Origin: Solea solea
Lineage: Eukaryota; Chordata; Actinopteri; Pleuronectiformes; Soleidae
Length of the DNA stretch: 64,000 nucleotides
NCBI RefSeq assembly: GCF_958295425.1
Contig: NC_081141.1
Coordinates: forward strand, 21,440,884 to 21,504,883
Direction: 5' to 3'
Positions 9,280 through 20,325 of this stretch are shown here, one piece after another. Every line of letters starts with the position of its first letter. Within the stretch, counting starts at the first letter, position 1. A program made the translations under genes and the position numbers. Below the pieces are notes generated by a model. It had not been told where the DNA came from. It saw only the letters and a program-made list of their open reading frames with translations, and did not search any database.

Positions 9280-10996
9280 GCAGTTGTGTGTCTCATTTGC
9301 CATCAGTGAAGCATGTTGTTATCCTCTGCTCAGCGCTCTCTCATGAAATGTAGGGCAGGGACAACAACAGGTGCCTGTGCGGGCGACAGCCTGCAGAGCC
9401 TCCTGGGCTAAATGCTTCACACTCGCTTCATTTCGACATGCGACAGCCTTGTAAGGATTAATTATTTCCCCTGGGGATGGAAGAATATGCTTTTTCCCTT
9501 CCTGAGAGCAGGAGGCTATGAGCACTCGCGAGCACATGAAACAGCTTAAAGTAAATGAACAGAGGAGCCGAGGCTAGCGCCGCTCTTTGCAGGCAAGAAG
9601 AAGAAGAAGAAGAAGAAGAAGAAAAAAGAAAAAAAAACTTTCACATGAAAGGAATGTAAACAAACCAAGCATATGATTGAACTGCATTAGAGATCAGATA
9701 AAAGCTGAGGCAAACACATGCATTAGTTCTGAGAGATCACGCGCCAGGGAGCGGAGATAGCAGGGAGGCAATTAATGGGTTGACCTTCGTCCTTAATCAC
9801 CCAGTGCCTGGCACACAATGCCCATGTGTGTCAGAGGAGCACATCTCTAAATGCCACCCCTCATTAGCACGATGAACACAGTGAGAGAGGCTATCTGCGC
9901 GCTGTTACACTCTCCAGTGGTCAGACAGAGATAGTGAGGCTGGGATAGGATAACATGGCAGCACAGGCCTGGACTGAGCTGCAGTGCACCATGATATGAT
10001 CTAGAAATCCCATTTCACTTGGAGGATGGGCACTCTTCTTTCTCTCCCTTTTTTGATTGGCATGAAACTCCCCAAGCGCAACGTCCTTGGTGTACCCACT
10101 GCTGTCACTGTGACTGTGTGTGTGTGTATCTGTGCACATTTAGTGGTGAAGGGGGTGCCCAATTCTGAACACTCAATTAACACTCCTTTAATTAGCCAGC
10201 AGTACATTTTGAATTCTGATGAACTAATTTCCTTGGTGTGTGTGTGTTCTGGTAAAGATGAGGTCCACTGGGTACGAAACAGCAATAAAGAGGGAAGTAG
10301 CTAGATTAGACTGTAAAAAAAAAAAAAAAAAAAAAATCCATTAAATTTGTACACTTCTTCTAAGTGAGAGGTCAAATCGTGTTGATCACTAGAAGCAAGA
10401 AGCAGACACAGAAGAGGGAGTTATAGGTGGGGAGGAGACTTGAGAGGGGAAAAGAAGGGGTCAGAAGCTATGTGAGAGTGCAGCACCAAATCCAGAAGAC
10501 CATTAGAATGCTCTGCATTTTAATTAGAGCTTTAAATGAATAAGGAGAGTAAAAAGTCTGGGAGGAATGACCGAAATACCCATTTATTAGTGTTCCAAGG
10601 CAAAAATTATGAGCAGGTTGGAGAGGTTTTATCTTATTAGTGGAGAAAATGCTCCGACACAACAAAAATCCCCGAGCATTTTTCTCACTCACCCGTCTGC
10701 AAGTTCATTTATTTACTGCGAGCTTTTGATTCCCTCGGACCATTTTCATGAGTGCTCGTTGAGATGAAGTGAAACTGCAATTAAGTTTTCAGAGAAAACG
10801 TATGCATAATAACTCTGATCAAACTAAGAGAGCAGACTGCGGTGAGGTCGAGGCAAAAACAACATCAGGCATGAGATTAGCACAGAGATGAAGGGAAATA
10901 CGGGGTCAGTTTCAGTCCAAGGCCAAAGCCACAGTCTGACAGCTGTTTCCCCCGAGAGTGACGGTGTTAAATGTGTATAAGCCAGGGGACGTACAC
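9277..10996. other. Gene-free flank with A-rich and AAG simple repeats
   Basis: No exon was recognised. It holds the AAG tract, a poly-A run at 10315-10337, and a repeat-free stretch at about 9720-9860 with ATTAATGGGTT and CCTTAATCAC words resembling homeobox-bound noncoding elements. Open frames here come from the CA/GT tracts or are short and lack splice support. Confidence 0.45.
9595..9638. repeat. (AAG)n microsatellite grading into A-rich
   Basis: Purine tract of AAG triplets followed by A-rich sequence. Confidence 0.95.
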
Positions 10997-11506
10997 TCAC
11001 CAGGCGCTTTATTAGGTACACACCTGCTCAACTCTTTGTTAAAGCGAATATCTAATCAGACGATCACAAAGCAGCAAGTTAATGAATTTAGCCACATACA
11101 TATGGCCAAGGTGACCTGCTGAAGCTCAAACTGAGCGCCAGAACAGGAAAGAAAGGGGATTTAAGTGACTTTGAACATGGCCTGGTTATAGGTGCCACTC
11201 AGGCTGGTCTGTGTATGCCAGAAACGGAAGAGAATGGCTTAGAAAAAGAGGAAATATTCAGTGAGGGCTTCACATTTAACACAGAAGAATCAATACCATA
11301 CAAATCAATAAATCCACAAATTGATTTAGTATAAAACAAAGGAAAAATCATATAGATAGGAAACTATATAAAGAAAATGAAGACACATGTTAAGCAGAAG
11401 ACCATCTCTGAAAACACAACATGTCAAACCTCGACATGGACGGGGCAACAGGAGACCACCCTGGTGTCCTTTGTACCCAATAAATTGGCCGCTTTATTGG
11501 GTACAA
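10997..11506. mobile_element. Decayed, internally deleted Tc1-like transposon
   Basis: The left end at about 10997-11030 (CACCAGGCGCTTTATTAGG then TACACACCTGCTCAAC) matches the terminal repeat of the fish Tc1-like family whose ends read GGCCACTTTATTAGGTACAC. From 11146 the plus strand encodes GKKGDLSDFEHGLVIGATQ, the start of the transposase DNA-binding domain of that family. A second transposase piece lies near 11395-11440 (KTISENTTCQTS). The catalytic core between them is missing, and about 90 bp of unrelated AT-rich sequence (about 11290-11390) lies in the gap. The right end at 11471-11490 carries the inverted terminal repeat. It is a non-functional relic. Confidence 0.82.
11471..11506. 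repeat. Palindrome of two abutting Tc1-type termini
   Basis: TTGTACCCAATAAA (11471-11484) and TTTATTGGGTACAA (11493-11506) are perfect 14-bp inverted arms around TTGGCCGC. The left arm is the outward end of the Tc1-like relic and the right arm looks like the start of another terminal repeat, so two ends may have joined head to head. Confidence 0.65.
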
Positions 11507-12061
11507 CAACTCCGTGAGTGGAAAACTGCACAGTCTCTGTTAGTTTGTCTGACTTTGAGCAGTAAGAGGTGGATTTTGAGGAAGGTTTCTAGGGATGTAG
11601 GTTATGGTCCAAGAAAGAAATGACTTTGGTGATGATCTGGCCAAAGTCTTGGATTCAGGATTCTTTTTTAAAACTTCTGTAGATAGGTGATTGTACTGAC
11701 ACTGTGTGAAACCGTGCGCCCTTGGCAGAAATGTGTGCTTCCTCAAGTTTTAAGTCCTCAATTAACACATTTAAGACCCGGCCGGCCGGTCTTCCTTTCC
11801 AATCTTTCACCAGCAAAGGACACTTCGCCTCTGCCTTTACCGTAATTAAATCAATCTAATTATTAATCCAAAGATTCTTCAAATCCATTTAGCTTGGTGA
11901 AAGTTTGACCTGTCAAATGCATTGCAGCCTTTATTGTTCCCTAGAGGAACCCTTGACCTGTGGCTATGGTTTAGTTTTTAACAGATAGGATCAAGGTCTA
12001 TGACATCCTCTCTCTCCACCTCCGTTAAGTCCCCTCTAAAAAAAAGGAAGGGGTCAATGAC

Positions 12062-12082
12062 GGGGAGGGGGGGGGGGGGGGG
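12062..12082. repeat. Poly-G run
   Basis: About 20 guanines, interrupted once by A. Confidence 0.9.
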
Positions 12083-13744
12083 ACGCAGAAGCAGCTTTGC
12101 GTCCTGAACAATACCTGCCTTGTGCTAATGGAGGTGTCATCTGGCACAGGGCTGATTAGTCAGCGATTACAGCCAGGCCTCAATTGCCGTGACAACTGCT
12201 GCAAACACAATGGGCCCTGATAGAGCCAGCTGTTTGGTCCTCTGCAATTAACCCTGCATCCCACTCGTCTCCGGCAGTGCGCTGCCTCTAATTGACTATC
12301 AGGCTCACAAAGCAGGGGCTGTCGGCCAGACCCCCTGGACGCAGCCCCCCGCCCCTCTGCCAAGGTAGAGATGATAATAATAGAGGCGTCATGTGGACTC
12401 GGCTGCCAGTCAATCAAAGCCTCGGTGCCCCACAGGAGCTTCCTGAGGAGAGAGAGCGCAGAGGAAGCACATGTATGAGCCAGTGATCAACAGGGTAGTG
12501 GAGCCTCGCAGGGGGGCAGACATGTTGAATATGCCCTCAGTCAGGGTACTAATCAATTCAAGTGCATGTGAGGGGGGGAAAAGGAAACCCTGCTGCTTGC
12601 TTGATATCAGAAAAGCCATTTTTAGGAACACTCATCTCTCTCTGTTCCTCTGATGGTTGATTTTCTGTGCAACAACACAGCGAGGGGAGAAAGAAAAAAA
12701 TCAAGGCAATTATTTGTCAGGCCTTCGCTATCTATAATTGCAAAGATAAAAATCAAACTGCACTGATTTCTCAGAGGATAGAGCTGTCTGAATTCACAGC
12801 TGCTTGTGTCATCACAATCATCAAACACATGCATATTCTAAGACAGCCGGAGAAAATGTGCTCTTCGCTCCGCTTCTCTCTGTCACTCTATGTATTATTA
12901 ATCAGACATCTAACTCTTAATGTAACATAAATCAACAAACTGGATAAACACATGACGCTTAAACAAGTTAAAAATACACACATGGTTTGCTTTGGAATCA
13001 ACGTCAGACTAAAGTATGGAAAGCTGGAAAATGACACGTTTAAAAACAAAATACGGTGTTGGACAACACGGGTAAAAATACTGCAACCGGGTTTCACTAA
13101 ACAGTCCACTCATCTGTCAAAGGCGTGCAGACATGGCTCAAAGTCAGAAAATGGACCGAAAATAGACAAATCTAATCTTTCATTTCATCAAAGTCAATCA
13201 CATTTAAGATTTTAATCTCTCTACTTCCTGCAGATAGAATGAAATACCAAATTGAGAAGCTCATTTCTCGCCTGCTTCTCACCACAGGCTGCAGCAGGAG
13301 GACACTGAAGGAGCCTGTAGTGAGATAATTCATGTGTGGTTAATACAGTGCACTGAAACAGAGATAAGGTCCACAGCTGACAGCTGACACGGAGAAAAAA
13401 AAAACCCCACACTATTTATTAATAATATTCTTTTACAGTCTGATGGTGACGGCGGACAATGGGTCCAATCAAAACAGCTAATTTGGTTTCAATAATAAAA
13501 GTTTCATCCCAGAGAAATGTGAAATCCGGCCACCAGAGCACTGTCATGTTTACATTTCCTCGTTAGGATTTATCTCTAATGCCAGATGTTACTGAATCGG
13601 CCATGAAAATTAATTAGCTGGTCTGATGTGGCAACCTTGTGCTCCTTCCAGACAGACCTGGCTTTTATGGGCTGTGGGGGAAATTACAGAGAATTGATTG
13701 ATCCTGAAGGACTCCTCTGTACACATGGCCTGGCAGACAGAGGT

Positions 13745-13861
13745 GCACACACACACACACACACGCACACACACGCATGCACGCACATGCACACGCACAC
13801 GCACGCACACACACACACACACACACAGACAGAGAGACAGAGACAGAGAGAGACAGGGAGA
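13745..13861. repeat. Compound microsatellite (CA)n with CG variants, then (GACA/GAGA)n
   Basis: An alternating purine-pyrimidine tract with CG steps passes into a GACAGAGA tract. Open frames on both strands here are artefacts of the repeat. Confidence 0.95.
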
Positions 13862-14531
13862 GACATTTAAACCTGCTAAAAACAACTAATTCAAACATTT
13901 TACCCTTCAGGTTAAACCTGACGTCCTTTCTCTTAATATCCACAACATTAATTCCTATCTGTTAAAATCTAATAATCTAAATAAACCATATATTGAAAAA
14001 GCTAGCATATATAGGATTTTACGGCCTCTAAAATCGTCAGAAACAACAACATTGCATTCAAAATGGATGAATTTCTCTCTGCGTGCCTTCTTGTTCTTGT
14101 TTTATTTTTTACTGCTTTCTCTCTTCTTCATCCTCTCTACCTCTACTCTACCTCTATCCCACTCCCCGCCCCCTCCTCCTTCCCCCTTCAATCCCCCTCT
14201 CTGTCTCTTCTGTCTCCCTCTCTGAGTAAGTGAGTTTCATCTGGGGTGCTTGCCGGGCAAAATCACCTCGGGGCGAACACTTTATTATCTGTAGTCAAAG
14301 CGTCACCACAAATACCATTCTACACACACAAGTGTCACTTTCCATTTGTCTGCACTCTGGCTGCATTAGCAGAGCCCAGCCGGCCCAGAGCCTCATCTCA
14401 AACACGCCCGGCAGAGGAAAACTAACAGCGTGGGAAAGCACTCGTCCTGCATTCCTCGCCCATTAACACCACTGGCACCAGCAGAGCAGACCTACTGCCT
14501 CTCTGGGGAATTAAAAACATCATCGTCATCA

Positions 14532-14555
14532 TCAGCAGCAGCAGCAGCAGCAGCA
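14532..14555. repeat. (CAG)n microsatellite
   Basis: Eight CAG triplets, not in a supported coding frame. Confidence 0.9.
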
Positions 14556-14724
14556 CTGCACTTTGTGAAGTAGCTCATGAAGTGATGAAAAGGGGAGATA
14601 TTTAGTCTCGGTCTTTTATATTAAGTGTAAGGAATCAGTAGACAAAGTAAACAAATGCAGTATAGGATTTCCCCAAAATCCAATGCATGTGTTAATTACT
14701 GATGACCCAGCTGAGCCGAGCTGA

Positions 14725-14752
14725 GACAACACAACACAACACAACACAACAC
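14725..14752. repeat. (ACAAC)n microsatellite
   Basis: Pentanucleotide repeat of about five copies. Confidence 0.9.
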
Positions 14753-14984
14753 CACTGACCACCACTGACGCACCAAACAAATACAGAAACTGGGGTAACA
14801 TGTTTAGCTCACAACACACGCTTCATGAAAACCACAGCTTCATACTTTTTTATAGTTTTACTGTATGACTTGTTCATTTGTGTTGTATTTATACTTTCTA
14901 CAGTATTTTATTGTTTTATTGTTTGTTGTTAGGTTTATATTTTATTTGTCTTATTTATCTCTGATGTACAAGCACATGCACTTT

Positions 14985-15042
14985 GTTTCAGCTGTTGTTG
15001 TTTTTTAAAGTGCCTTATAAATAAAGTTGGATTGGATTGGAT
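14985..15042 (+). mobile_element. LINE/SINE-type 3' tail
   Basis: The stretch ends AAAGTGCCTTATAAATAAAG then TTGGATTGGATTGGAT. This resembles the 3' tails of fish non-LTR elements, which end in GCTATATAAATAAAG followed by short TTGA/TTGGA repeats. The body to the left is AT-rich and decayed. Confidence 0.5.
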
Positions 15043-15145
15043 GACTTCTATGCTCAGATACATCAAGCTACAGTTGCAGACTTCAGTTCTTGTGTCAGTG
15101 TGAAAGCACTAGTGGGGAATTAAATAAAGTGTGTCCGCCTCCACT

Positions 15146-15160
15146 CCACTAGGTGGCGAC
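15146..15160 (+). promoter_or_regulatory. CTCF-like motif
   Basis: CCACTAGGTGGCGAC fits the CTCF core CCASYAGRKGGCRSY well. It could equally be part of a dispersed fish repeat that carries this word. Confidence 0.35.
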
Positions 15161-15429
15161 GTGCCCCCTTTCAGCTTGTTAGTATTCGGTATTTTCCAGT
15201 TGACCTAAAACATAAATTCTACGTCAGTCCCAAAATGCATTGCTCTGGATTTTGACATTTTTTTTTCTCAGTGTTTTCATCTTCTATTGTGTACTTGATT
15301 CTTCTATTATTTACAGGTCAAAGCCAGGGGCTGGGAACTGTCGAGCATATGTATACATGCAATAGTAATTAGACTCCCTCTTGCATTGTCTTGGCGTTTT
15401 AGTGCGACTTTTTTGGATTTGGTACAGTT

Positions 15430-15545
15430 TCACTCTGGGAAAGGTTTTCACATGTATTTTACAATTCCAATTTTCATCAGACCAAGACGGTCATTTCTTA
15501 AGTAAATCGCACCCTGAGGATCAATGAAGTATTTCTGACTCTGGT
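15430..15545 (+). mobile_element. Fragment of a non-LTR element 3' end
   Basis: CCCTGAGGATCAATGAAGTA followed by TTTCTGACTCTGG resembles the common LINE terminus GGGATCAATAAAGTATTTCTGATTCTG. No coding part of the element remains next to it. Confidence 0.4.
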
Positions 15546-17008
15546 TTCTTTTTAATAGTCAACATCATAAAACATACTAACGAAATCACTCTACTTGCCC
15601 TCTGAATATGGAATTCTACCAGAAAAATGTTGTATACTTTCACACTGGGAACAGAGACAAGGAAATGATTTTAAAAATTCACAGGGCTTTTTCCATTTCC
15701 AACAACTTATTGGCAACACAATGTTGACATAAGCGATTCAAAATGCAAAAAAAATAAAATTATAATAATAAAAATGAATAAAATATCACAGAACTGCTCT
15801 CTGTTTAATAGTTAAGTTTAGCCAAAGGGCTTAGTGGAGTGCATGGTTCCATATACTGTGGCCCTGGACTGTGATGAGCCAGCCCTGCAGCCTGCCTGGG
15901 CCACCCTCATTGTGCATACAACATGGTCTAGAAAGCAGAGCTTTATCAGCATCTAATAGCCCAAGTCAGCACAAGCAGCGGGGTGGTTATGCGTTGCGAC
16001 TGGCACACCAGCTGATATTGTCATGTGCGATTAGGGTTGTGCTCATGAGCCCGTGAACTCATTCCTGTGGCATCAAAGTCGACCCCCGTCCCCTCCTCCC
16101 CTGCATTTATATATCCTCTCTGGTGCCCTCTCATCTTTCCCTATAGGTCTTTCCGTTTTCCATTCAGCCGCGTCATCTCACAGTGCGCCCACAGCGGACC
16201 TGTGCTCTGCCACGAAACAGATAACGCGTCAAAATACGACAAGTTAAACTGGTTTTATTTCCAAAACAAATCTCTGCAGCTCAATTGACCTCGTGCAGGA
16301 GGGTCATCCACATGTTAGAGCGAGCCAGTTCAACCAAGAAGCAGTCGGTGCCAAAATTGTTTTGTCTCAGTGCCTTTCTGCAGATGACAAGGCTGATAGA
16401 GAGGAACAAAGAGCGGCTCATGGGGGAAAGAAAGACAAACTGTGAGGCGAGTTATGGGGAAACGTCACAAAGACGACGAGCAACCCGCGACAAAGAGCTA
16501 ACAAAGAAACACAGCGAGCGAAAATCCTGACCTGAAAGATTAATGTCAGGTCCTTCGCTTCCTGTCTTAAGGAGAATATGCCGTGTTGTTACACTGAAGG
16601 CGACGAGAGCCAGCAGCGTGCACATGGTCATGCATAAACTCAAACGGACACAGTAACAAAACACACACAGCGCTGAAAGTGAAGGACCCCAGAGGTAGAG
16701 TTTGTAAGTGCACACAGAGATAAGAACAGAGATAAGAAAAGGAACCAGAGCAGGGAGGAAAGAAAAAAGCCAGAGAGTGGGAGAGACGAGGGGAGGCTGG
16801 AGGCGCCTGGGCAGGCCTGTCAGACCGGAGGAAGTGCTGGTGCACAGGCCTGCAGGTAAATGGGAGAAGAAAGGCGCCTGCAGGCTGCCTGAGGCAAGCC
16901 TGGGCCCTTCTGTTCTATCATTTAGAAGACAAGTCCTCCACTGATTCCCAATTAATATTTAACACTGTACAGACAACAAGGCACTCCACTGCAGTACACA
17001 TGCCAACG
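15546..17008. other. Gene-free stretch, nothing firmly recognised
   Basis: Mixed-composition sequence with scattered short open frames and no repeat of note up to the GGAGA tract. Possible noncoding regulatory sequence; no positive evidence. Confidence 0.3.
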
Positions 17009-17079
17009 AGAGGAGAGGAGAGGAGAGGAGAGGAGAGGAGAGGAGAGGAGAGGAGAGGAGAGGAGAGGAGAGGAGAGGA
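17009..17079. repeat. (GGAGA)n polypurine minisatellite
   Basis: About 14 perfect GAGGA pentamers form a 70-base pure purine strand. Confidence 0.95.
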
Positions 17080-17211
17080 AACAGAATAAAATGAGAATTT
17101 TAAAGAATTAATGTCAGCTGACTTTAGGGGGCAGGGGTTTAGCATGTTTGAATTCAAGCATTTCTTACAAATGAAACCTGCAATTTTTCTTCAATTATTA
17201 ATATGGTATTA

Positions 17212-17417
17212 GGGCCACAGTATTGGCTAGAACTGTTGCCTTGCAGCAAAAAGACCTGGTCCTAAGAAGGGCTTTTCTGCGTGGAGTTTGCATGTTCTCC
17301 TGTTCTCCTCTCTGTTGTTGGTCCTGTGATGGACTAGTGTCGCGTCCAGGGTGTGACCCCGCCTTTCGCCCCCGCGCCGCTCATGTGGAGAATAAAGCGG
17401 CAGACAATAAATGAATA
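17212..17417 (+). mobile_element. tRNA-like SINE relic (copy 1)
   Basis: It starts GGGCCACAGTATTGGCTAGA and has TTGCCTTGCAGCAAAAAGAC, GTGGAGTTTGCATGTTCTCC, CCTGTGATGGACTAGTG, CCAGGGTGTGACCCCGCC and a terminal AATAAAGCGGCAGACAATAA stretch. This order matches a widespread fish repeat whose head carries tRNA-like A and B boxes. The middle part with CACAGTCCAAAAA is missing here, so it is an internally deleted copy. Compare the copy at 53451. Confidence 0.75.
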
Positions 17418-19020
17418 TTGTATCATTCTATTCATTTATCCATGTGGTGAATCATTAATGTGTATTAAGTCTCTTGAGGTATTTGGGGTTTATTGGGTCC
17501 AACACACTTTTTTAATAACTTCACAAAGCATTTTTCTTTTAAGTTACCTGAGAGGGTAATAATGTTTTCACTGCCCAGCAACAACAGAAATATGAAAGCA
17601 ACTTTACAAATTAGATAATGCTCCATGATTGACCACAGTACACACACTGGCCTAGGTTTGTAGCATTTCCTGCTGAGCGAGACTTGGTAAAAGTCGGTTG
17701 ATTGAAATCTGTTCAAAGGCCGTGTGGTGTAGAGGAAGTTCGGTCTCAGATGTCAGAAGAACCCTAAACAAAGCAAACAAAACACCTATTTCTGTGACCT
17801 GAAATGATGTGAAGATGAGATCAAGGATCAAACCACAGAAAAACGATGACTTTACCATTTTGCCAAACCCTCTCTGTGCCATTAGCACAGACTGAAAAAA
17901 GTTCACAACTAGTTAACACCAAACTATGATACTGTCAAAGCTTTGGTTTTCATCTTTTCACAGGAAATATCTTCCATAGCACATGTCATTTATGTCCCAA
18001 CAAATACTGCATAAGGTTGTGAACTGACTTTGAAATGTAGATTACTTTTTAGTGATTTGAATGAACAACTTTTTGAAAACTTATTATGTACCCTGTAAGC
18101 ACAATCGCTGAACCATGAGTGTGCATAATAAAAATTCATTTCCATTTTGAGTTTTATAATGAAGAGTCCACTCAAAAACTCCTCCAGTATCCGACAGGGA
18201 GCGTGCAGCACTTTCTCAATGGCTCTCTTGGTCGCTCTGTACTGGGCTCAGTGCTGTGATGGCACAAGGCTGCGTGTCATTTCCTGTGGGACAGCGAGTG
18301 ACTGCGGACACTCTCTCTCTCTCTCGCTAGCCTCGCTCTCATCCACCATCCCGCCCCCAGTCTCTGGCAGGCGAAGACAGAGGGTGTTGATGCCTTGCAC
18401 CTGGGATGTCCAAATGCCAGCTCGGCGGCTTTGGAACCAGTAACCTGTTTTTGAACCAAAGTCCTGCTGTGACCAAAAAAACTAAAGCTGAGCTCCTCTT
18501 CCTCAAGCTCACCTCCTAAGGAAATAAGATTGCATGGCCCCCTGTGTTCACAGCAGAAGGCAGAGGGCAGAGCGAAGGCATGGCTCTGTTGGACGCCACG
18601 GGCCGGAAATGATCCTCTGTGTGCCAGTGCTGACAGAAGAGGCTGTAGCATGCTGGAGAGACAAACCCAACAGCCCCATATCACATTCCTGTCTCTCAGA
18701 GAGACACCGCAATTCTTCAAATACCGTGGGTTTTTTTTTTTTGTAAAGGCAGCAATGCGACGGAGAGGTGAGGACGGCACATTTAATATGCTTATGCAAA
18801 CCGAGTGATCTCCAAGAGGAGATTTCATAAGCAGACAATGAAGGAGGTATGGATGGCTGTCAATCAACCTCCACTGTGAAGAATACCTCATGACCTCTGC
18901 TTCCCTGCTGCAGACGGTGGAATAATGACAATCTCTGTGGGCACTCTGTGGAATTCCAAATGGTAGTCAGAAAAAGAGGCAGTTCAATCAGTGGGAAAAG
19001 GTCAAGTGCATGCAGAATCT

Positions 19021-19066
19021 CTCTCTCCCTCCCTCCCTCCCTCCCTCCATCCCTCCCTCCCTCGCC
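19021..19066. repeat. (CCCT)n microsatellite
   Basis: Tetranucleotide pyrimidine repeat with one CCAT interruption. Confidence 0.9.
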
Positions 19067-20311
19067 GTCTTCATTCCTATTCCCCTAGTTCCACTTTATG
19101 CACCCCCTCCTTCTAGAGTACTGAAGCTATCAGGGGTAAAGGTTGTTATTTCTGCTGCTGCCCCTGACCATTTAATATTCAAACTAAAAATCCCCCCCCA
19201 CACACACACACACATATAAGCCACTGGAAGTTTTCTATGGAGCGCTAATTCCACTGTAGTGTTTCACAGCGCCGCAGTGGAGGAGAGGTGGCTGGAGGTC
19301 ATTACCTGAGCATATTCCCTCATTCTGGTGGTGCAGCATAGGAAGAGAGGTTGGAGACTAAAAGCAAAGCAAACTGATGGCTCTGGCAGCTCAGTGTGCA
19401 CAGGCACATGTCATGTCCCGAGGCTGTGTGTGACAAGGCCAGGTTGTCTCTGTCGATCAAGCTGGGCGAGGGTTGAAACAGGACTGACACAGAATGAACC
19501 CGGGATAGCAGGCCTTCTGAGAGCTCCTCATCTACACCTGCCTGATTGGCACCTCGGGCCCCCTGGGTGGTGTCACAGGAGGTTGTGGCTGCAGGTGTTC
19601 ACCTGCATGTGTTCGTACATGTGTGCACGTCTCTGCTACAAGCCAGATTCGAGGACAAATTGCGGTCCACGCGCCAGCAGACTTGAGGTATTTCACTCGG
19701 TAAATCAGAGCCACGAGCAGTCTCTGAAATTTGATTTCACCACAGTTGCATTAATCATGATGCAAAATCGTTGCTGTCTTAATTACGGGGTTCAAAAGTC
19801 ATTGCAATGTGACCAAAAGTATGTTAAATCATCATGGGTGTGTATAAGGCACTGAGGGAACGCCTGTGTTAAGCCCAGAGTCTGGTCCAATCACAGGTGT
19901 CTGTGTGGTTTACCAACGCAGTATCTGCAGCTGGAACGAGTAAAGAGCACAGACATGCACACGCAGTGACACGGTGGCATTTTTAGAAAATGTCAAGCCG
20001 GCACAAATGTATCTGCTGAGTAATGAATAAACAAATAAAAATCCAAAATTGTTTTGGAACGTATCCGAGCAGAATTATCGCCATCAACCAGGCAAATTAA
20101 AGGATTTTGACACAGCAACTTTCTCAGCTAATAGGAGGCAAACGATTCACAGTCTGGGCCAAGAAGGAAGGAGGTTGAGTGGTGAGTCCTGTCCTGTCAT
20201 CTCAGTGTTACTCGTAACTGCACTGGTGCACCTCCCTCTCTGCTCCAGGAGCAGGGCTGTTAAACTCACCCCTGAACTTTCAGACACATAGTGGAGGGCG
20301 ACAATCGAGGA

Positions 20312-20325
20312 GGGGGGGGGGGGGG
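20312..20325. repeat. Poly-G run
   Basis: Fourteen consecutive guanines; prone to sequencing-length error. Confidence 0.9.

Larger units (their letters stand above)
11507..14980. other. Gene-free stretch: possible noncoding element and simple repeats
   Basis: It contains a poly-G run at 12062-12082, a compound (CA)n/(GACA)n tract at 13745-13861, (CAG)n at 14532-14555 and (ACAAC)n at 14725-14752. The segment 12120-12450 is free of repeats and rich in TGATTAG, CAATTAA, TAATTGA and CAGCTG words, as in vertebrate developmental enhancers; this is inference only. Open frames of 60-94 codons occur on both strands, but none has a convincing domain or paired splice sites. Confidence 0.4.

Noticed and set aside
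9014..9353. Open frames with long Cys-Val or His-Thr repeats
   Set aside because: They are translations of the (CA)n tract in different phases. The same applies at 13610-13943, 26348-26548, 42601-43098 and 60004-60341.
18277..18891. 204-codon minus-strand open frame, the longest single frame in the window
   Set aside because: No recognisable domain, no consistent codon bias, no paired splice sites, and other long frames overlap it on both strands. It is compatible with chance in GC-balanced DNA.
19328..19855. 175-codon plus-strand open frame with several Cys
   Set aside because: No family match, begins in CNE-like sequence and runs through composition typical of noncoding DNA; no donor or acceptor fits.
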